A stretch of DNA of 39,819 nt from Planctomycetota bacterium. Its GTDB lineage: Bacteria; Planctomycetota; JACOTG01. A program made the position numbers and the translations under genes. The notes beneath the pieces are model-generated. The model was given only the letters and a program-made list of their open reading frames with translations, did not search any database and was not told the DNA's origin. The DNA lies in NCBI GenBank assembly GCA_016178505.1, contig JACOTG010000006.1, positions 1 to 39,819 of the forward strand. Direction: 5' to 3'. Of the stretch, positions 17,276-26,595 are shown piece after piece. How positions within the stretch are numbered: the first letter of the stretch is position 1; each line of letters opens with the position of its first letter.

Positions 17276-18400
17276 CTAGCGCGACGCGCGGCGGGACCTC
17301 GCACGCGGCGTTCTTGGCGGCGTCCCGCACTGCGCTTCGTGGCGAAGGTGGTGATCGACGAGCACGAGCGCGACCATCGCTTCGACCATCGGCACCGCGC
17401 GCGGAAGCACGCACGGATCGTGGCGGCCGCTCGCGGCGATCGTCGCGCGCCGCCCGCGTACGTCGGCGGTCTCCTGCTTCTTGCGAATCGTCGCGGTCGG
17501 TTTAAAGCCGACGCGCACGACGACGTCCTCGCCGTTCGAGATGCCGCCCTGCACGCCGCCGGAGAAGTTGGACTTCGTGCGCACGCGACCGCGCACGACT
17601 GTGAACGGATCGTTGTGCTCCGAGCCGCGCAAGCGCGTCCCGTCGAAGCCCGAGCCGATCTCGAATCCTTTCGTCGCCGGCAGCGACAGCACGCCCTTCG
17701 CGAGGTCGGCCTCGAGCTTGTCGAAGACGGGATCGCCGAGGCCGGGCGGAACGCCGCGCGCGACGCACTCGATGACGCCACCGACCGAGTCGCCGTCGTC
17801 GCGCATGCGCTCGATGAGCGCGATCATTCGCGCCGCCGCTTTGCGATCGGGACAGCGCACGATGTTCGACTCGACGTCCGAGAACTTCACTCGCGCCGAA
17901 TCGATCGCCGCCTCGATTCCGTGAACCCGCTTCACGTACGCGAGAATCTCGGTCCCGAAGCGCTCGGCGAGGATCTTCTTTGCGATGGCGCCGGCCGCGA
18001 CGCGACCGATCGTCTCTCTCGCGCTCGCGCGGCCGCCGCCCTGCCAGTTGCGGATGCCGTATTTCGCCTCGTACGTGAAGTCCGCGTGCGACGGACGATA
18101 GCGGTCCTTGAAGCTCGCGTACGCCTCCGGCCGCGCATCCTCGTTCCAGACGACGATGGCGATCGGCGAGCCGAGCGTCTGTCCTTCAAACGTCCCCGAG
18201 ACGATGTGCGCGCGATCGGCCTCGGCGCGCGGCGTCGTTACCGAGCTTTGGCCCGGGCGACGTCGATCGAGGTCGCGCTGCAAGTCCGCCTCGTTGAGCG
18301 CCAGCCGCGGCGGGCATCCGTCGACGACGACGCCGACCGCACCGCCATGCGACTCGCCGAACGTCGTGACGCGGAAGACGTGTCCGAACGTGCTGCCCAT
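17276..18400 (-). CDS. aroC: Chorismate synthase
   Basis: The 374-residue protein converts 5-enolpyruvylshikimate 3-phosphate to chorismate using reduced FMN, the last step of the shikimate pathway. Signatures are clear: [17 protein letters not shown] near residue 15, [17 protein letters not shown] near 46, [17 protein letters not shown] followed by [10 protein letters not shown] near 105-130, [17 protein letters not shown], and [20 protein letters not shown] near 335. Length is normal, with a short basic tail ([16 protein letters not shown]). ATG 18398-18400 has AGGAG 6 bases upstream and a TATAAT box about 25 bases upstream. It is transcribed alone or read into the PD40 gene. Confidence 0.95.
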   Translation of the reverse strand: MGSTFGHVFRVTTFGESHGGAVGVVVDGCPPRLALNEADLQRDLDRRRPGQSSVTTPRAEADRAHIVSGTFEGQTLGSPIAIVVWNEDARPEAYASFKDRYRPSHADFTYEAKYGIRNWQGGGRASARETIGRVAAGAIAKKILAERFGTEILAYVKRVHGIEAAIDSARVKFSDVESNIVRCPDRKAAARMIALIERMRDDGDSVGGVIECVARGVPPGLGDPVFDKLEADLAKGVLSLPATKGFEIGSGFDGTRLRGSEHNDPFTVVRGRVRTKSNFSGGVQGGISNGEDVVVRVGFKPTATIRKKQETADVRGRRATIAASGRHDPCVLPRAVPMVEAMVALVLVDHHLRHEAQCGTPPRTPRARSRRASR

Positions 18401-18426
18401 GACCGCTCCTGTTCGAAGGGTGGGGC

Positions 18427-18432
18427 ATTATA
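18427..18432 (-). promoter_or_regulatory. Consensus -10 box for aroC
   Basis: TATAAT reads on the minus strand, 26 bases before the aroC ATG. It is the only perfect -10 hexamer noticed in the window. No TTGACA-like -35 sits 16-18 bases further upstream, so activator dependence or a weak promoter is possible. Confidence 0.5.
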
Positions 18433-18604
18433 GCGACCCGCGTCGCGAGCTCCCGCTGCGCGGTTTTGTGATTGCGCCGTGACCCGGCGGCCTGCTAATG
18501 ATCGACGAGTTCGAGGCCACCGAGGAATCGAGGCGGGATCCTCATGAGAAAACAGGGCATCGCTGTGACGAACGGCATTCGCACTCGAGTGAATCCGTAG
18601 CGCG

Positions 18605-19132
18605 ATGGAAAAAGCGATCGGCACGCGCACGCTCGAGGTCGTGGAGACGGACATCACGACGCTTGCGGTCGACGCGATCGTGAACGCGGCGAACGATCAC
18701 CTCTGGATGGGCGCCGGCGTCGCGGGCGCGATCAAGCGGAGGGGCGGCGTCGACATCGAGAAGGAAGCCGTGTCGAAGGCACCGATCGCGATCGGCGAGG
18801 CGATCTCGACGCGCGCCGGCAAACTGCCCGCCGCGTGCGTCATCCACGCGGCCGTGATGGGTCAGGACCTCGTGACCGACGCCGAGACGATCGAGCGCGC
18901 GACGCGCAGCGCCCTTCGTCTGGCCGAGAAGCTCGGCTGCCACTCCGTCGCACTCCCCGCGTTCGGAACGGGAGTCGGCGGGTTTCCGATCGACGCATGC
19001 GCCGCGCGGATGGTGCCGATCGCCGTCCAGGCCTTGCGGCAGGCGAAGACGCTCGATCGCGTGGTCTTCGCGTTGTACGGGCGCGCGGCCTACGATGCTT
19101 TCGTCGCGGTCGTTGTGAGCGCGATCGCCTGA
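18605..19132 (+). CDS. Macro domain (ADP-ribose-binding) protein
   Basis: The 175-residue product is a stand-alone macro domain. VDAIVNAANDHLWMGAGVAG (22-41) is the adenine/ribose-binding loop with the conserved NAAN, and ALPAFGTGVGGFPID (116-130) is the phosphate loop. Family members remove or bind ADP-ribose, O-acetyl-ADP-ribose or related nucleotides in the cytoplasm. The upstream ribosome site is weak. Its 3' end overlaps the convergent DJ-1/PfpI gene by 43 bases, so each transcript covers the end of the other. Confidence 0.9.
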   Translation: MEKAIGTRTLEVVETDITTLAVDAIVNAANDHLWMGAGVAGAIKRRGGVDIEKEAVSKAPIAIGEAISTRAGKLPAACVIHAAVMGQDLVTDAETIERATRSALRLAEKLGCHSVALPAFGTGVGGFPIDACAARMVPIAVQALRQAKTLDRVVFALYGRAAYDAFVAVVVSAIA

Positions 19133-19650
19133 ACGAGTGCATTGCCGAAAGCGGTCGCGGCCTGCGGGCCGTTCGCGGTGATGACGTTTCCCGAGACGAT
19201 CACGGGCTTGTCGACGAATCGCGCGCCGCCTTCCGAGAGCTCGGCGAGCGAGTCGGGCGTCTTGTAGACCGTGGCCTCCTTCTCGCGAAGCACGCCGGCT
19301 CGGGCGAGCGCCGCACCGGAGAGGCAGATGCCGCCGATGACGCGTCCGGCTGCGAACGTCTTTCGAAGCACGTCGTGCAGCGAGGCGTCGCCCCAGAGGT
19401 ATTTCGGCGAGCCCATTCCGCCGACGACCACGACGGCGTCGTACTCGTCGGGCCGAGCGGCCGACAGGACGAGGTCCGGCTTCACCGTGGCGCCGAGCAT
19501 TCCCTTCGCCGCGCTCGCTTTCGTGCTCGCGACCTTCACGGTCGCTCCGGCCGTCTCGAGAATGCGCTTTGGCTCGAGCAGCTCTTCGTCGCGGAATTGG
19601 TCGGGCGCGACGACCATGAGAACTTTCTTGCCCGCGAGCTTGCCTGCCAT
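19090..19650 (-). CDS. DJ-1/PfpI family protein
   Basis: The 186-residue protein begins KKVLMVVAPDQFRDEELLEP with the conserved Glu after the first strand, contains DAVVVVGGMGSPKYLW, and has the nucleophile-elbow Cys109 in GGICLSGAALARAGVL. Known relatives are proteases, glyoxalases/deglycases or redox chaperones. Here the residue after Cys is Leu, not the His of protease-type PfpI (CHGP), so proteolysis is less likely than a glyoxalase-like or stress role (inference). GGAGG precedes ATG 19650. The gene diverges from mbfA across only 71 bases and overlaps the macro-domain gene tail to tail. Confidence 0.88.
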   Translation of the reverse strand: MAGKLAGKKVLMVVAPDQFRDEELLEPKRILETAGATVKVASTKASAAKGMLGATVKPDLVLSAARPDEYDAVVVVGGMGSPKYLWGDASLHDVLRKTFAAGRVIGGICLSGAALARAGVLREKEATVYKTPDSLAELSEGGARFVDKPVIVSGNVITANGPQAATAFGNALVQAIALTTTATKAS

Positions 19651-19721
19651 GAGTCTTCCTCCGTTGGGTGAGGTTGGTTTGATACGTTAGGCCCCATCGT
19701 ACCCGAAGAGAGGCCGGCTCG

Positions 19722-20681
19722 ATGCGACGACGATTCAAGGACCTGTCCGCGCCCGAAGTGCTCGCCCTCGCCATTTCGGCCGAAGAAGAGGATGCCCGGC
19801 TCTATCAGGAGTTCGCGCGACTCCTCCGGCCGCGCTTTCCGAAGGCCGCCATCGCGCTCGATGGGATGCGAGACGAGGAAGACGGACACCGACATCGACT
19901 GATCGAGCTGTTCCAACGAAAGTACGGGAATGAGATCCCGCTCCTTCGCCGCGACCACGTGCGGGGATTCGTCCGCCGCGAGCCCATCCGTTCGCTTCGA
20001 CCGCCGGGGCCCGACGAGATCCGCCGCCACGTCGCGCTCATGGAGCTCGAGGCCGAGCGTTTCTACATGCGCGCCGCGGACGAAACCACCGATGCCGACG
20101 TGCGCCAGCTTCTCGGCGACCTCGCCGCGGAAGAGCGTCGCCACGAGGAGCGATCGGCGGCGCTGGACCCGAGCCGCCAGCCTGCGGCCGACCGCGAGGA
20201 AGAAGCGCGAATGCAGCGACAGCTCTTCGTTCTTCAAGTTGTTCAGCCGGGGCTCGCGGGCCTGATGGACGGTTCCGTGTCGACGCTCGCGCCGCTCTTC
20301 GCCGCCGCGTTCGCGACCCACCAGACCTGGGAGACGTTCCTCGTTGGGCTTGCCGCGTCGGTGGGGGCGGGGATCAGCATGGGATTCGCGGAAGCGCTTT
20401 CCGACGACGGCAGCCTCACGGGCCGAGGTCATCCGTTCCTTCGAGGCGTGATCTGCGGGTTGATGACCTTCCTCGGCGGCGTGGGCCACGCGTTGCCCTT
20501 TCTGATTCCGCACTTCAGGACGGCGCAGACCGTTGCCACCGCGGTCGTCGCGCTCGAATTGCTCGTGATCGCGTGGATTCGCAACCGCTACATGGACACG
20601 CCGTTCCTCGCCGCTGCGTTTCAGGTCGTCGTCGGTGGGATCCTCGTCTTCATCGCCGGCATCCTCATCGGAAGCGCCTGA
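19722..20681 (+). CDS. mbfA: MbfA-like membrane-bound ferritin / iron exporter
   Basis: The 319-residue product has an N-terminal ferritin-like domain (1-160) with paired acidic helices: [50 protein letters not shown] and [11 protein letters not shown]. These supply the Glu/His ligands of a di-iron centre. The C-terminal half is a VIT1/CCC1-type transporter with about five membrane helices and the family motif [20 protein letters not shown]. Characterised MbfA proteins of alphaproteobacteria export iron and protect against iron and peroxide stress. GAGAGG lies upstream of ATG 19722. No Fur or Irr box was recognised. It ends 6 bases from the convergent ImmA/IrrE gene. Confidence 0.88.
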   Translation: MRRRFKDLSAPEVLALAISAEEEDARLYQEFARLLRPRFPKAAIALDGMRDEEDGHRHRLIELFQRKYGNEIPLLRRDHVRGFVRREPIRSLRPPGPDEIRRHVALMELEAERFYMRAADETTDADVRQLLGDLAAEERRHEERSAALDPSRQPAADREEEARMQRQLFVLQVVQPGLAGLMDGSVSTLAPLFAAAFATHQTWETFLVGLAASVGAGISMGFAEALSDDGSLTGRGHPFLRGVICGLMTFLGGVGHALPFLIPHFRTAQTVATAVVALELLVIAWIRNRYMDTPFLAAAFQVVVGGILVFIAGILIGSA

Positions 20682-20687
20682 ATCGTC

Positions 20688-22109
20688 TCAGAAGCTCTGC
20701 GGCTCTCTCACGAGCGAACGTAAGTACGCCCTAACCTTCTCCGGCATCGGAATGTTGGAGTTGCGTGCCTGCCACGCGACGACCTCTCGACTGACACCAT
20801 ACCGACGGCGGAGGTATTTCACCGTCTGCGCCGGATCCGACGACTGAGCAAGAGCGCTACCAGCGGTGTCGCGCGGCAGAAGCAGCTCCGCTGCGAAGGC
20901 GCGTGCTCGAGCTTCTGCGTCTCGCGGAGTGCGACCACCTAGGACCTCAGCCAATGGAAGAGCATCCGTCCGATCGATGAGCAGGTGGCATATCTCGTGA
21001 GCCAACGTAGCTCGTCGACCTGCCTCTTCCTGAGCATGTGGTCCGGCCGGGTTAATCAGAATCGCTGGGCCGTGACGTGGTCCCCAGCATGAGATTGCAT
21101 CGATCATTCCACTTCCGGCATTCGCTTGTTGAACCTTGACACCCCAGTCGCGAAGGATCGTCTCCGGATCCGATCGGTCGGTGTTTTTGATCAACTCAAG
21201 CCGTGAGCGCAGCCATTTCGCTAGTGCGTATCCTTGGTCCCAGGGCGGACCGGACAACGTGACGTCGGCCGCTTCATGTGCGATCGCGTCCAAGACAACC
21301 GTCGAACGCTTGGCCACGCGACGAATCTGATTGATCACGGCCCGCGTCTCGTTCGGCGTGAGAGAATTTCCAATCATTCGGGCTGCGGCCAACAATTCGT
21401 TTGGCTCGAGCTGGTTTCCGATCTCCCACGTGTCGTCGATGGAACGCCCGTCAGCGACTTTGAGTAAGTGATCCGGGGCGAGACCAGTTGCGACCTCGAT
21501 AAAGTGGGATGGTCGGACCGACCGACGATTCTCCCATGCCTTTCTGACCATGAACTGGCGTTGGTCCTTCGATGATTTCAACCGATCGAGGACAGCGGTC
21601 GCGAAGTCTTCGAGGGTTTCGAGGACTTCCGAACGCGGCTGCCTTACGCGCTCTCCTTCTCCGCAAACGAGAAACGCATTGCCTTGTCGCAGCAACCACA
21701 ATGGAGGAGGCCACGCACCCTGAATGCCAGCGGCGAGGTTGTGGGAATGTTCGAATGCCCACAACTGCTCCTCTTCCTCATCGCGTCGCGAGGCTGGAGA
21801 TTGCCTCCAACGCTGTTCGGCGTTTAGTCTCAGGAACTCGGGTGAGTCCTCCAGTCCAAGAGGATCTGCCTCTTCCCATTCGAGGTACGGCCAAACCGAC
21901 GCGATGTGCTCGAGCAATTCGATCCAGGTCCAATCGAAGCCTTCGGATTCGCCGACGCTAGCGTGACCCCAGACGACTCGCTCTCGAACGCGCGCCACAA
22001 GTCGACCCTGCGTTGCTTCGGCAGCGGTTCCCTTCGGCTCAGACGTTTCCCATTCGAGGTCGAAGGAGAGTCCAGACTGCTTTCCGAATCGTGTCACGAG
22101 TTTACCCAT
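20688..22109 (-). CDS. ImmA/IrrE family metallo-endopeptidase with large N-terminal region
   Basis: The 473-residue protein ends in an ImmA/IrrE peptidase domain: RRATLAHEICHLLIDR has the HExxH zinc motif, followed by RARAFAAELLLPRD with the downstream Glu, and a C-terminal helical segment (RRRYGVSREVVAWQARNSNI) normal for the family. The first about 300 residues are unusual for the family. They are acidic and Trp-rich (FDWTWIELLEHIASVWPYLE, EEEQLWAFEHSHNLA, PPLWLLRQGNAFLV), and no helix-turn-helix was seen. Such peptidases cleave repressors or sense stress, and many act as antitoxin-like or phage-related regulators. The 22094-22549 gene upstream overlaps it by 16 bases, so they form one operon. 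Confidence 0.85.
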   Translation of the reverse strand: MGKLVTRFGKQSGLSFDLEWETSEPKGTAAEATQGRLVARVRERVVWGHASVGESEGFDWTWIELLEHIASVWPYLEWEEADPLGLEDSPEFLRLNAEQRWRQSPASRRDEEEEQLWAFEHSHNLAAGIQGAWPPPLWLLRQGNAFLVCGEGERVRQPRSEVLETLEDFATAVLDRLKSSKDQRQFMVRKAWENRRSVRPSHFIEVATGLAPDHLLKVADGRSIDDTWEIGNQLEPNELLAAARMIGNSLTPNETRAVINQIRRVAKRSTVVLDAIAHEAADVTLSGPPWDQGYALAKWLRSRLELIKNTDRSDPETILRDWGVKVQQANAGSGMIDAISCWGPRHGPAILINPAGPHAQEEAGRRATLAHEICHLLIDRTDALPLAEVLGGRTPRDAEARARAFAAELLLPRDTAGSALAQSSDPAQTVKYLRRRYGVSREVVAWQARNSNIPMPEKVRAYLRSLVREPQSF

Positions 22110-22549
22110 CGGCGCACTTGTGCGAGGCAGCCCAGTTTGTCGGCCAGCGACAAGACCGCCTGCCGAACGGTTGGCGGCAGACGTCGAAAGTCTTCGGCCA
22201 ACTCCGGAAAAGCGTGGAAGGAAATCCCCGGCACGGTTGGCACGGCACGGTAAACCACACCCTGGTGAATCGTGTAGATACGCTTCGGTGATGGAGTCGC
22301 GATGCGTGGCAAATCGACGACGACGCCGGCATTCAAGATTCTCTCGGCTTCTTCACGGCTGATGTTGTTGGGGCACTTGCCTACCGGGACGCCGCGCACA
22401 AGGACGAATCCCGGTTCTGGCTTATCCCAGTGGTGTCTCTTTTTTGGCAATGCGTCGGGCTCATAGCGCCATTGCCGTAATCCGGCCGACGTGCTTGCGC
22501 GAGGCAAGCTTGGCTTCGAACGACGATTTCGGCGCGCTCCTCCTCGCAT
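22094..22549 (-). CDS. Small unknown protein coupled to the ImmA/IrrE peptidase
   Basis: The 151-residue product has a protein-like core (GFVLVRGVPVGKCPNNISRE, DLPRIATPSPKRIYTIHQGV, VVYRAVPTVPGISFHAFPEL) and a helical end (FRRLPPTVRQAVLSLADKL). No known domain is recognised. The start is uncertain: ATG 22547-22549 is taken, ATG 22589-22591 is possible, and a later start near KKRHHWDKPEP would fit the conserved-looking part better but lacks a ribosome site. It overlaps the peptidase gene by 16 bases, which argues for obligate partnership. It could be the peptidase substrate or regulator, or a toxin (inference). The operon is bordered by a convergent iron exporter and a divergent secreted-protein gene. 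Confidence 0.65.
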   Translation of the reverse strand: MRGGARRNRRSKPSLPRASTSAGLRQWRYEPDALPKKRHHWDKPEPGFVLVRGVPVGKCPNNISREEAERILNAGVVVDLPRIATPSPKRIYTIHQGVVYRAVPTVPGISFHAFPELAEDFRRLPPTVRQAVLSLADKLGCLAQVRRWVNS

Positions 22550-22803
22550 GCGGAGGACGAGAGTACCGGACGGCTGACCGATCGTCCACATCCATGAACG
22601 GTCTGCCTCTGAGGTTGGGAGCGTGGACCGCTCCCGACATTGACTGTTGCCCGGGCCCTGCCGCCACGGTTACGATCTGGCGCGCTCTCGGGGATATCTG
22701 AACCACTGCTCCGCTCGAAGGAGCTTGCCGCGACGCGATTCCATCGCCGCGGCGGCGTTGCACCCGAAGCGTCGTCCTGAGAACGCGTTGAAAGGATCGA
22801 TTC

Positions 22804-24870
22804 GTGAAACAGTGGGTGTCTGTGCTCGCGCTGTTCGGCGGAATGACGGCAACGGCCATCGGACAGGTGGTGGACGGCGATCTCACCGATCTCGCGGCCG
22901 TCGCTCAAATCACCCGCGCCGATTCGATCAACGACGTCTGCTCGACCGGAAAGAGCGGTTTCGACTTTCGAAACGTCCTCGTCTACTACAACGTCGCAAC
23001 CGACCAGCTCTTCATCGGACTCGACGTCATGGACGTCCCGCCGGGTCAGGGAAACAGCGGGCCCGGCGTCCCCGGCGACGCGGACGGCGACGGCAACCCC
23101 GACACCGTCACGCCGGGCAATTGCATCCGGCCTCCGTTCACCGATGAGCTCGGCGTCGGCCCGAGTGAGGAGTACAGCTTCTTCCTCGACACGGACGGAA
23201 ACGGGCAAAACCGGGACGCCGTCGACGTGCACGTTCGGTACCAGGGCAACACGCTCGGGATCCTCGCGGGCAATACCGACTTGCCGATTCCGGGCGCGAC
23301 CGGCGTGATCAAGCTCGGGACCGCGGGAGCCGGCGGCATCAACACCGGAATTCCGGATGCGGACGAGAATACCGCGACCACCGACGTGGAGCTTCGCATC
23401 GACCGATGGAGTCAGCTCGATCTCGAGCCGTGCTCGTTCAACCTGCTGGTGCGCTCCGGCTCGCTCGTCGACGGCATGGTCGAGGACAACTCGCAAACCG
23501 TTCCCTTCGACATCAACCGTCCACCGACGATCACGTGCCCGCCGAACGTGACGGCCGAGTGCGCCGGACCGGGCGGCGTGCGCGTCGACTACACCGTTCG
23601 CGCGACCTCCACCTGCGATCCGAACGTGAACCTCACCTGCGTACCGCCGTCGGGCGGGACGTTTCCGCCGGGCACGACGCAGGTTTGCTGCACCGCGACC
23701 GATCGCGGCGGGCGCACGGCGCAGTGCTGCTTCGACGTCACCGTGAGCGACGACACGCCGCCCGTGATCACGTGTCCCGCGGACATCACGATCGACGTCA
23801 AGGACGTGAACGTGCCCGTCGACTTCGACGCCACCGCGACGGACATCTGCGACCCGAACGTCATCGTCCAGTGCAATCCGCCCGGCGGTTCGACGTTCCC
23901 ACCGGGATGCACGACCGTCGTGTGCATGGCGACGGACGATGCCGGGAACAGGGCGCAATGCAGCTTCGAAGTGTGCGTTCGCCCGTGCGTCAGCTTCGAT
24001 CTCACCGGCGCGGGCGCGCTCCCGGAAGGGACGATCGTCACGGATCAGTACCAGCCGCTCGGACTTCACGTCTCGGCGATCTCCGACACGGGCCACGTGG
24101 GCGCCATCGTGATGCGCCAGGGACCGCCCGGTTCGACGACGGACGACTTGATCCCGGTCACCGGGCCCAACTACCTGCAGACGATTCCGGGCGACGGCAC
24201 CAGCGACTCCGGGGTCATCACGTTCACGTTCGTCGATCCAGAGCTGGGTGGGCCGCGCACGTCGTCGTACGTCCGGCTCACGTTCCTCGACATCGAGGAG
24301 TCGGGCGGCGGTCACACGCGCCTCGAAGCATTCGACGAGAACGGCCAGCTCGTGGGAACGGTGATCGTCCCCGTGGGAGCGAACGGAAATCAATTCACCG
24401 CCCAGATCGGAACGAGCGGCGGGCCGCTGCGCATCGCGCGCGCGGTCGCGACGATCGGAACCCGCACGGACTCGGGAGCCGTCGACGAGCTGTGCTACTT
24501 CCCGAATCGCCCCGATGTGTCGCTGGCGATGATCGGGCCGGGAAAACCGATGCACGCAGGCGAATCGTTCGACGCGTCCATTTGTGTTCGGAACAACAGC
24601 GGTCGCGCGCTCTACGTGAACTCGGTCGCATACGCCGCGCTTCGACAGGGACAGCCGCTCCACTACATCTCCCCGAGCGCGGACCGCGTGATGCCGCGCC
24701 GTTTCGATCGCTTCGAGCGACCCTATCGGTTCTCGTTTCAAGTGCCGACCAACCGACCGCATCTCGTTGGACGTCGCGTCTACATCTACTCGTCGGTAAC
24801 CGAGCTGGTGACGAACCGCGTGCTCGCGCAGGACCAGTTCAGCTTCTACATCGTGCCAACGACGCCGTAG
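22804..24870 (+). CDS. Secreted protein with two HYR domains
   Basis: The 688-residue product begins at GTG 22804 (AAGGA about 8 bases upstream) with a signal peptide ending near TAIGQ. Residues 20-235 form a beta-rich acidic domain with DADGDGNPD and DTDGNGQNRD loops that look Ca2+-binding. Two HYR (hyalin repeat) Ig-like domains follow at about 238-315 and 316-392, each starting PPxITCPxxxT/xI and containing paired Cys, FPPGTTQVCCTATD and FPPGCTTVVCMATD. Residues 393-570 are a jelly-roll-like domain (SFDLTGAGALPEG, YVRLTFLDIEESGGGHTRLE). A final beta domain follows. HYR modules act in adhesion; a cell-surface or matrix role is inferred. No sorting motif was seen. Confidence 0.85.
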   Translation: MKQWVSVLALFGGMTATAIGQVVDGDLTDLAAVAQITRADSINDVCSTGKSGFDFRNVLVYYNVATDQLFIGLDVMDVPPGQGNSGPGVPGDADGDGNPDTVTPGNCIRPPFTDELGVGPSEEYSFFLDTDGNGQNRDAVDVHVRYQGNTLGILAGNTDLPIPGATGVIKLGTAGAGGINTGIPDADENTATTDVELRIDRWSQLDLEPCSFNLLVRSGSLVDGMVEDNSQTVPFDINRPPTITCPPNVTAECAGPGGVRVDYTVRATSTCDPNVNLTCVPPSGGTFPPGTTQVCCTATDRGGRTAQCCFDVTVSDDTPPVITCPADITIDVKDVNVPVDFDATATDICDPNVIVQCNPPGGSTFPPGCTTVVCMATDDAGNRAQCSFEVCVRPCVSFDLTGAGALPEGTIVTDQYQPLGLHVSAISDTGHVGAIVMRQGPPGSTTDDLIPVTGPNYLQTIPGDGTSDSGVITFTFVDPELGGPRTSSYVRLTFLDIEESGGGHTRLEAFDENGQLVGTVIVPVGANGNQFTAQIGTSGGPLRIARAVATIGTRTDSGAVDELCYFPNRPDVSLAMIGPGKPMHAGESFDASICVRNNSGRALYVNSVAYAALRQGQPLHYISPSADRVMPRRFDRFERPYRFSFQVPTNRPHLVGRRVYIYSSVTELVTNRVLAQDQFSFYIVPTTP

Positions 24871-25223
24871 TCGGAAGCTGGATCGATCCCATCGGGCAGG
24901 TCTGCAGCGACGCTCATGGCGACGACGACTCGTTCGAGGTCGACATCTTCTGCGGTCCCGCAATTCCAAAACGAACCAGAGCGATCGAGTCCAAACTGGA
25001 TGATCGCCGTTCGCCGATTCTGCGACCCAGGAGTGAATCGGTGTGACCGGCCGGCGACAAACGACCGGTCCGCGTAGGGCGCAAACGCCTGGAGCCGATT
25101 TCATTTTTTGTCGAGGGACGCTACCGTTGAGCGCGTTGGGGGTTAACGAATTTGATCTCGGGTGAATTCCGATGCCAACCGGGCTTCTCCCGCCGCTACG
25201 GTGCTCAATAAGGAAGTTCTCGC
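24871..25223. other. Intergenic region before the DUF1501 operon
   Basis: No gene is recognised in these 353 bases. A small hairpin (GGCG-CAAA-CGCC near 25078-25091) lies shortly before a six-T run at about 25104-25109 and might terminate the HYR gene, but the distance is long. The AAGGA ribosome site of the DUF1501 gene lies just before 25224. Confidence 0.35.
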
Positions 25224-26582
25224 ATGAACAGCAATGATTCCTGCTCGTCCTGCGGTGGCAAGGATCACGTGGTTCCCTTCTCCCGCCGCGAGTTCCTGTA
25301 CGTCGGCTTGATCGGCGGGCTCGGGCTCACGCTCGGCAAGTACCTCGGCATGACGAGCGCATTCGCCTCGGAGAACGGCGTCTACCTTCCGGGTCAGCTG
25401 ACGGCGACCGAAGGCAAGGCGAAGGCCGTGATTCAGATCTTCCTTCCCGGGGGGATCGCCGGGCAGGAGTCGTTCGATCCAAAGCCGCTCGCTCCGATCG
25501 AGTATCGCGGTTCGCTCGGGACCGTGAACACGAAGATCACGGGAGAGGTGTTCTCCGAGGCGCTCAAAGACACGGCAGCGATCGCGGACAAGATCACCGT
25601 GGTCCGTTCGATGACGCACGGCGAAGCGGCCCACGAGCGCGGCACGCAAAGCATGTTCACGGGCTATCGGCCGAGCCCAGCGATCGACTACCCGAGCTTC
25701 GGCAGCATGGTCTGCGAGGAGTTTGGCTCGCGAAATTCCTTGCCCGCGTACGTGTGCGTTCCCAACATCCCGAATCCCTACGCCGGCTCCGGCTACCTCA
25801 GTTCGGCGTACGGCCCGTTCAGTCTCGGCTCGGACCCGGTCAGCAACGGCTTCTCCGTGCGCGACCTTGCGCTTCCAAAAGGCATCGATGCCCCGAGATT
25901 CGAGCGCCGGCGCGATCTCCTCGCCGTCGTCGATCACCACTTCCGCGCGCTCGAGAAATCCGACGTGCTCGATGCGATGGATTCCTTCTACCAGCGCGCC
26001 TACTCGATGCTCAGCTCGAAGGAGGCGCGCGAGGCCTTCAATCTCAAGGCAGAGCCGGATGCGATCAAGGACGAGTACGGGCGTAACGAGGCGGGGCTTC
26101 GAATGCTGCTCGCGCGTCGCCTGGTCGAAGGAGGCGTGCGCTTCGTGAGCCTGGTCTACGGCGGGTGGGATCATCACACCCAGATTGCTCAGGGTGTGCG
26201 CGGCCAGCTCCCGAACTTCGACCGTGCATTCGCAACCCTCATCCGAGACCTCGATCGGCGCGGCTTGCTCGACTCGACACTCGTGATGGTGTCGACCGAG
26301 TTCGGACGCACGCCGAAGATCAACCCGGGCGGAGGCCGCGATCACTGGCCGCGCGTCTTCAGTGTGGTGCTCGCGGGCGGCGGCATCAAGAGAGGCTCGA
26401 TCTACGGGGCCTCCGACGCCACTAGCTCGGAGCCGGCCACCGATCCGCTCAGCGTCGAGGATTACGCGGCGACGATTTACCACCAGCTCGGGATCGACCC
26501 GGCCAAGCGCCTCCTCTCGCCGGGCAACCGACCGGTCGACATCGTGCGGGGCGGGAAGGTCGTCCCAGAACTACTGGCGTAA
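25224..26582 (+). CDS. DUF1501 family protein with twin-arginine signal
   Basis: The 452-residue protein begins with a Cys-rich head and a Tat-type signal, SRREFLYVG at 20-28 followed by a glycine-rich hydrophobic core. The body is DUF1501, an alkaline-phosphatase-fold family of planctomycetes: IQIFLPGGIAGQESFDPKP, ADKITVVRSMTHGEAAHERG, SLVYGGWDHHTQIAQGVRGQ, VMVSTEFGRTPKINPGGGRD followed by HWPRVFSVVLAGGG. Family members are secreted folded and probably act as metal-dependent hydrolases of sulfate or phosphate esters, but no substrate is proven. It is 13 bases upstream of the PSD1 gene and almost certainly cotranscribed with it. Length is normal. Confidence 0.9.
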   Translation: MNSNDSCSSCGGKDHVVPFSRREFLYVGLIGGLGLTLGKYLGMTSAFASENGVYLPGQLTATEGKAKAVIQIFLPGGIAGQESFDPKPLAPIEYRGSLGTVNTKITGEVFSEALKDTAAIADKITVVRSMTHGEAAHERGTQSMFTGYRPSPAIDYPSFGSMVCEEFGSRNSLPAYVCVPNIPNPYAGSGYLSSAYGPFSLGSDPVSNGFSVRDLALPKGIDAPRFERRRDLLAVVDHHFRALEKSDVLDAMDSFYQRAYSMLSSKEAREAFNLKAEPDAIKDEYGRNEAGLRMLLARRLVEGGVRFVSLVYGGWDHHTQIAQGVRGQLPNFDRAFATLIRDLDRRGLLDSTLVMVSTEFGRTPKINPGGGRDHWPRVFSVVLAGGGIKRGSIYGASDATSSEPATDPLSVEDYAATIYHQLGIDPAKRLLSPGNRPVDIVRGGKVVPELLA

Positions 26583-26595
26583 TGGGATCGATCCG

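Noticed and set aside
22381-25104. A 907-codon open frame on the minus strand opposite the HYR gene
   Set aside because: It is Arg/Val-rich without any domain, lacks a good start, and runs opposite a protein with clear HYR domains and a signal peptide. It is a GC-driven antisense shadow.
25143-26483. A 446-codon minus-strand frame opposite the DUF1501 gene
   Set aside because: The plus strand has unmistakable DUF1501 motifs; the antisense product shows no family features.
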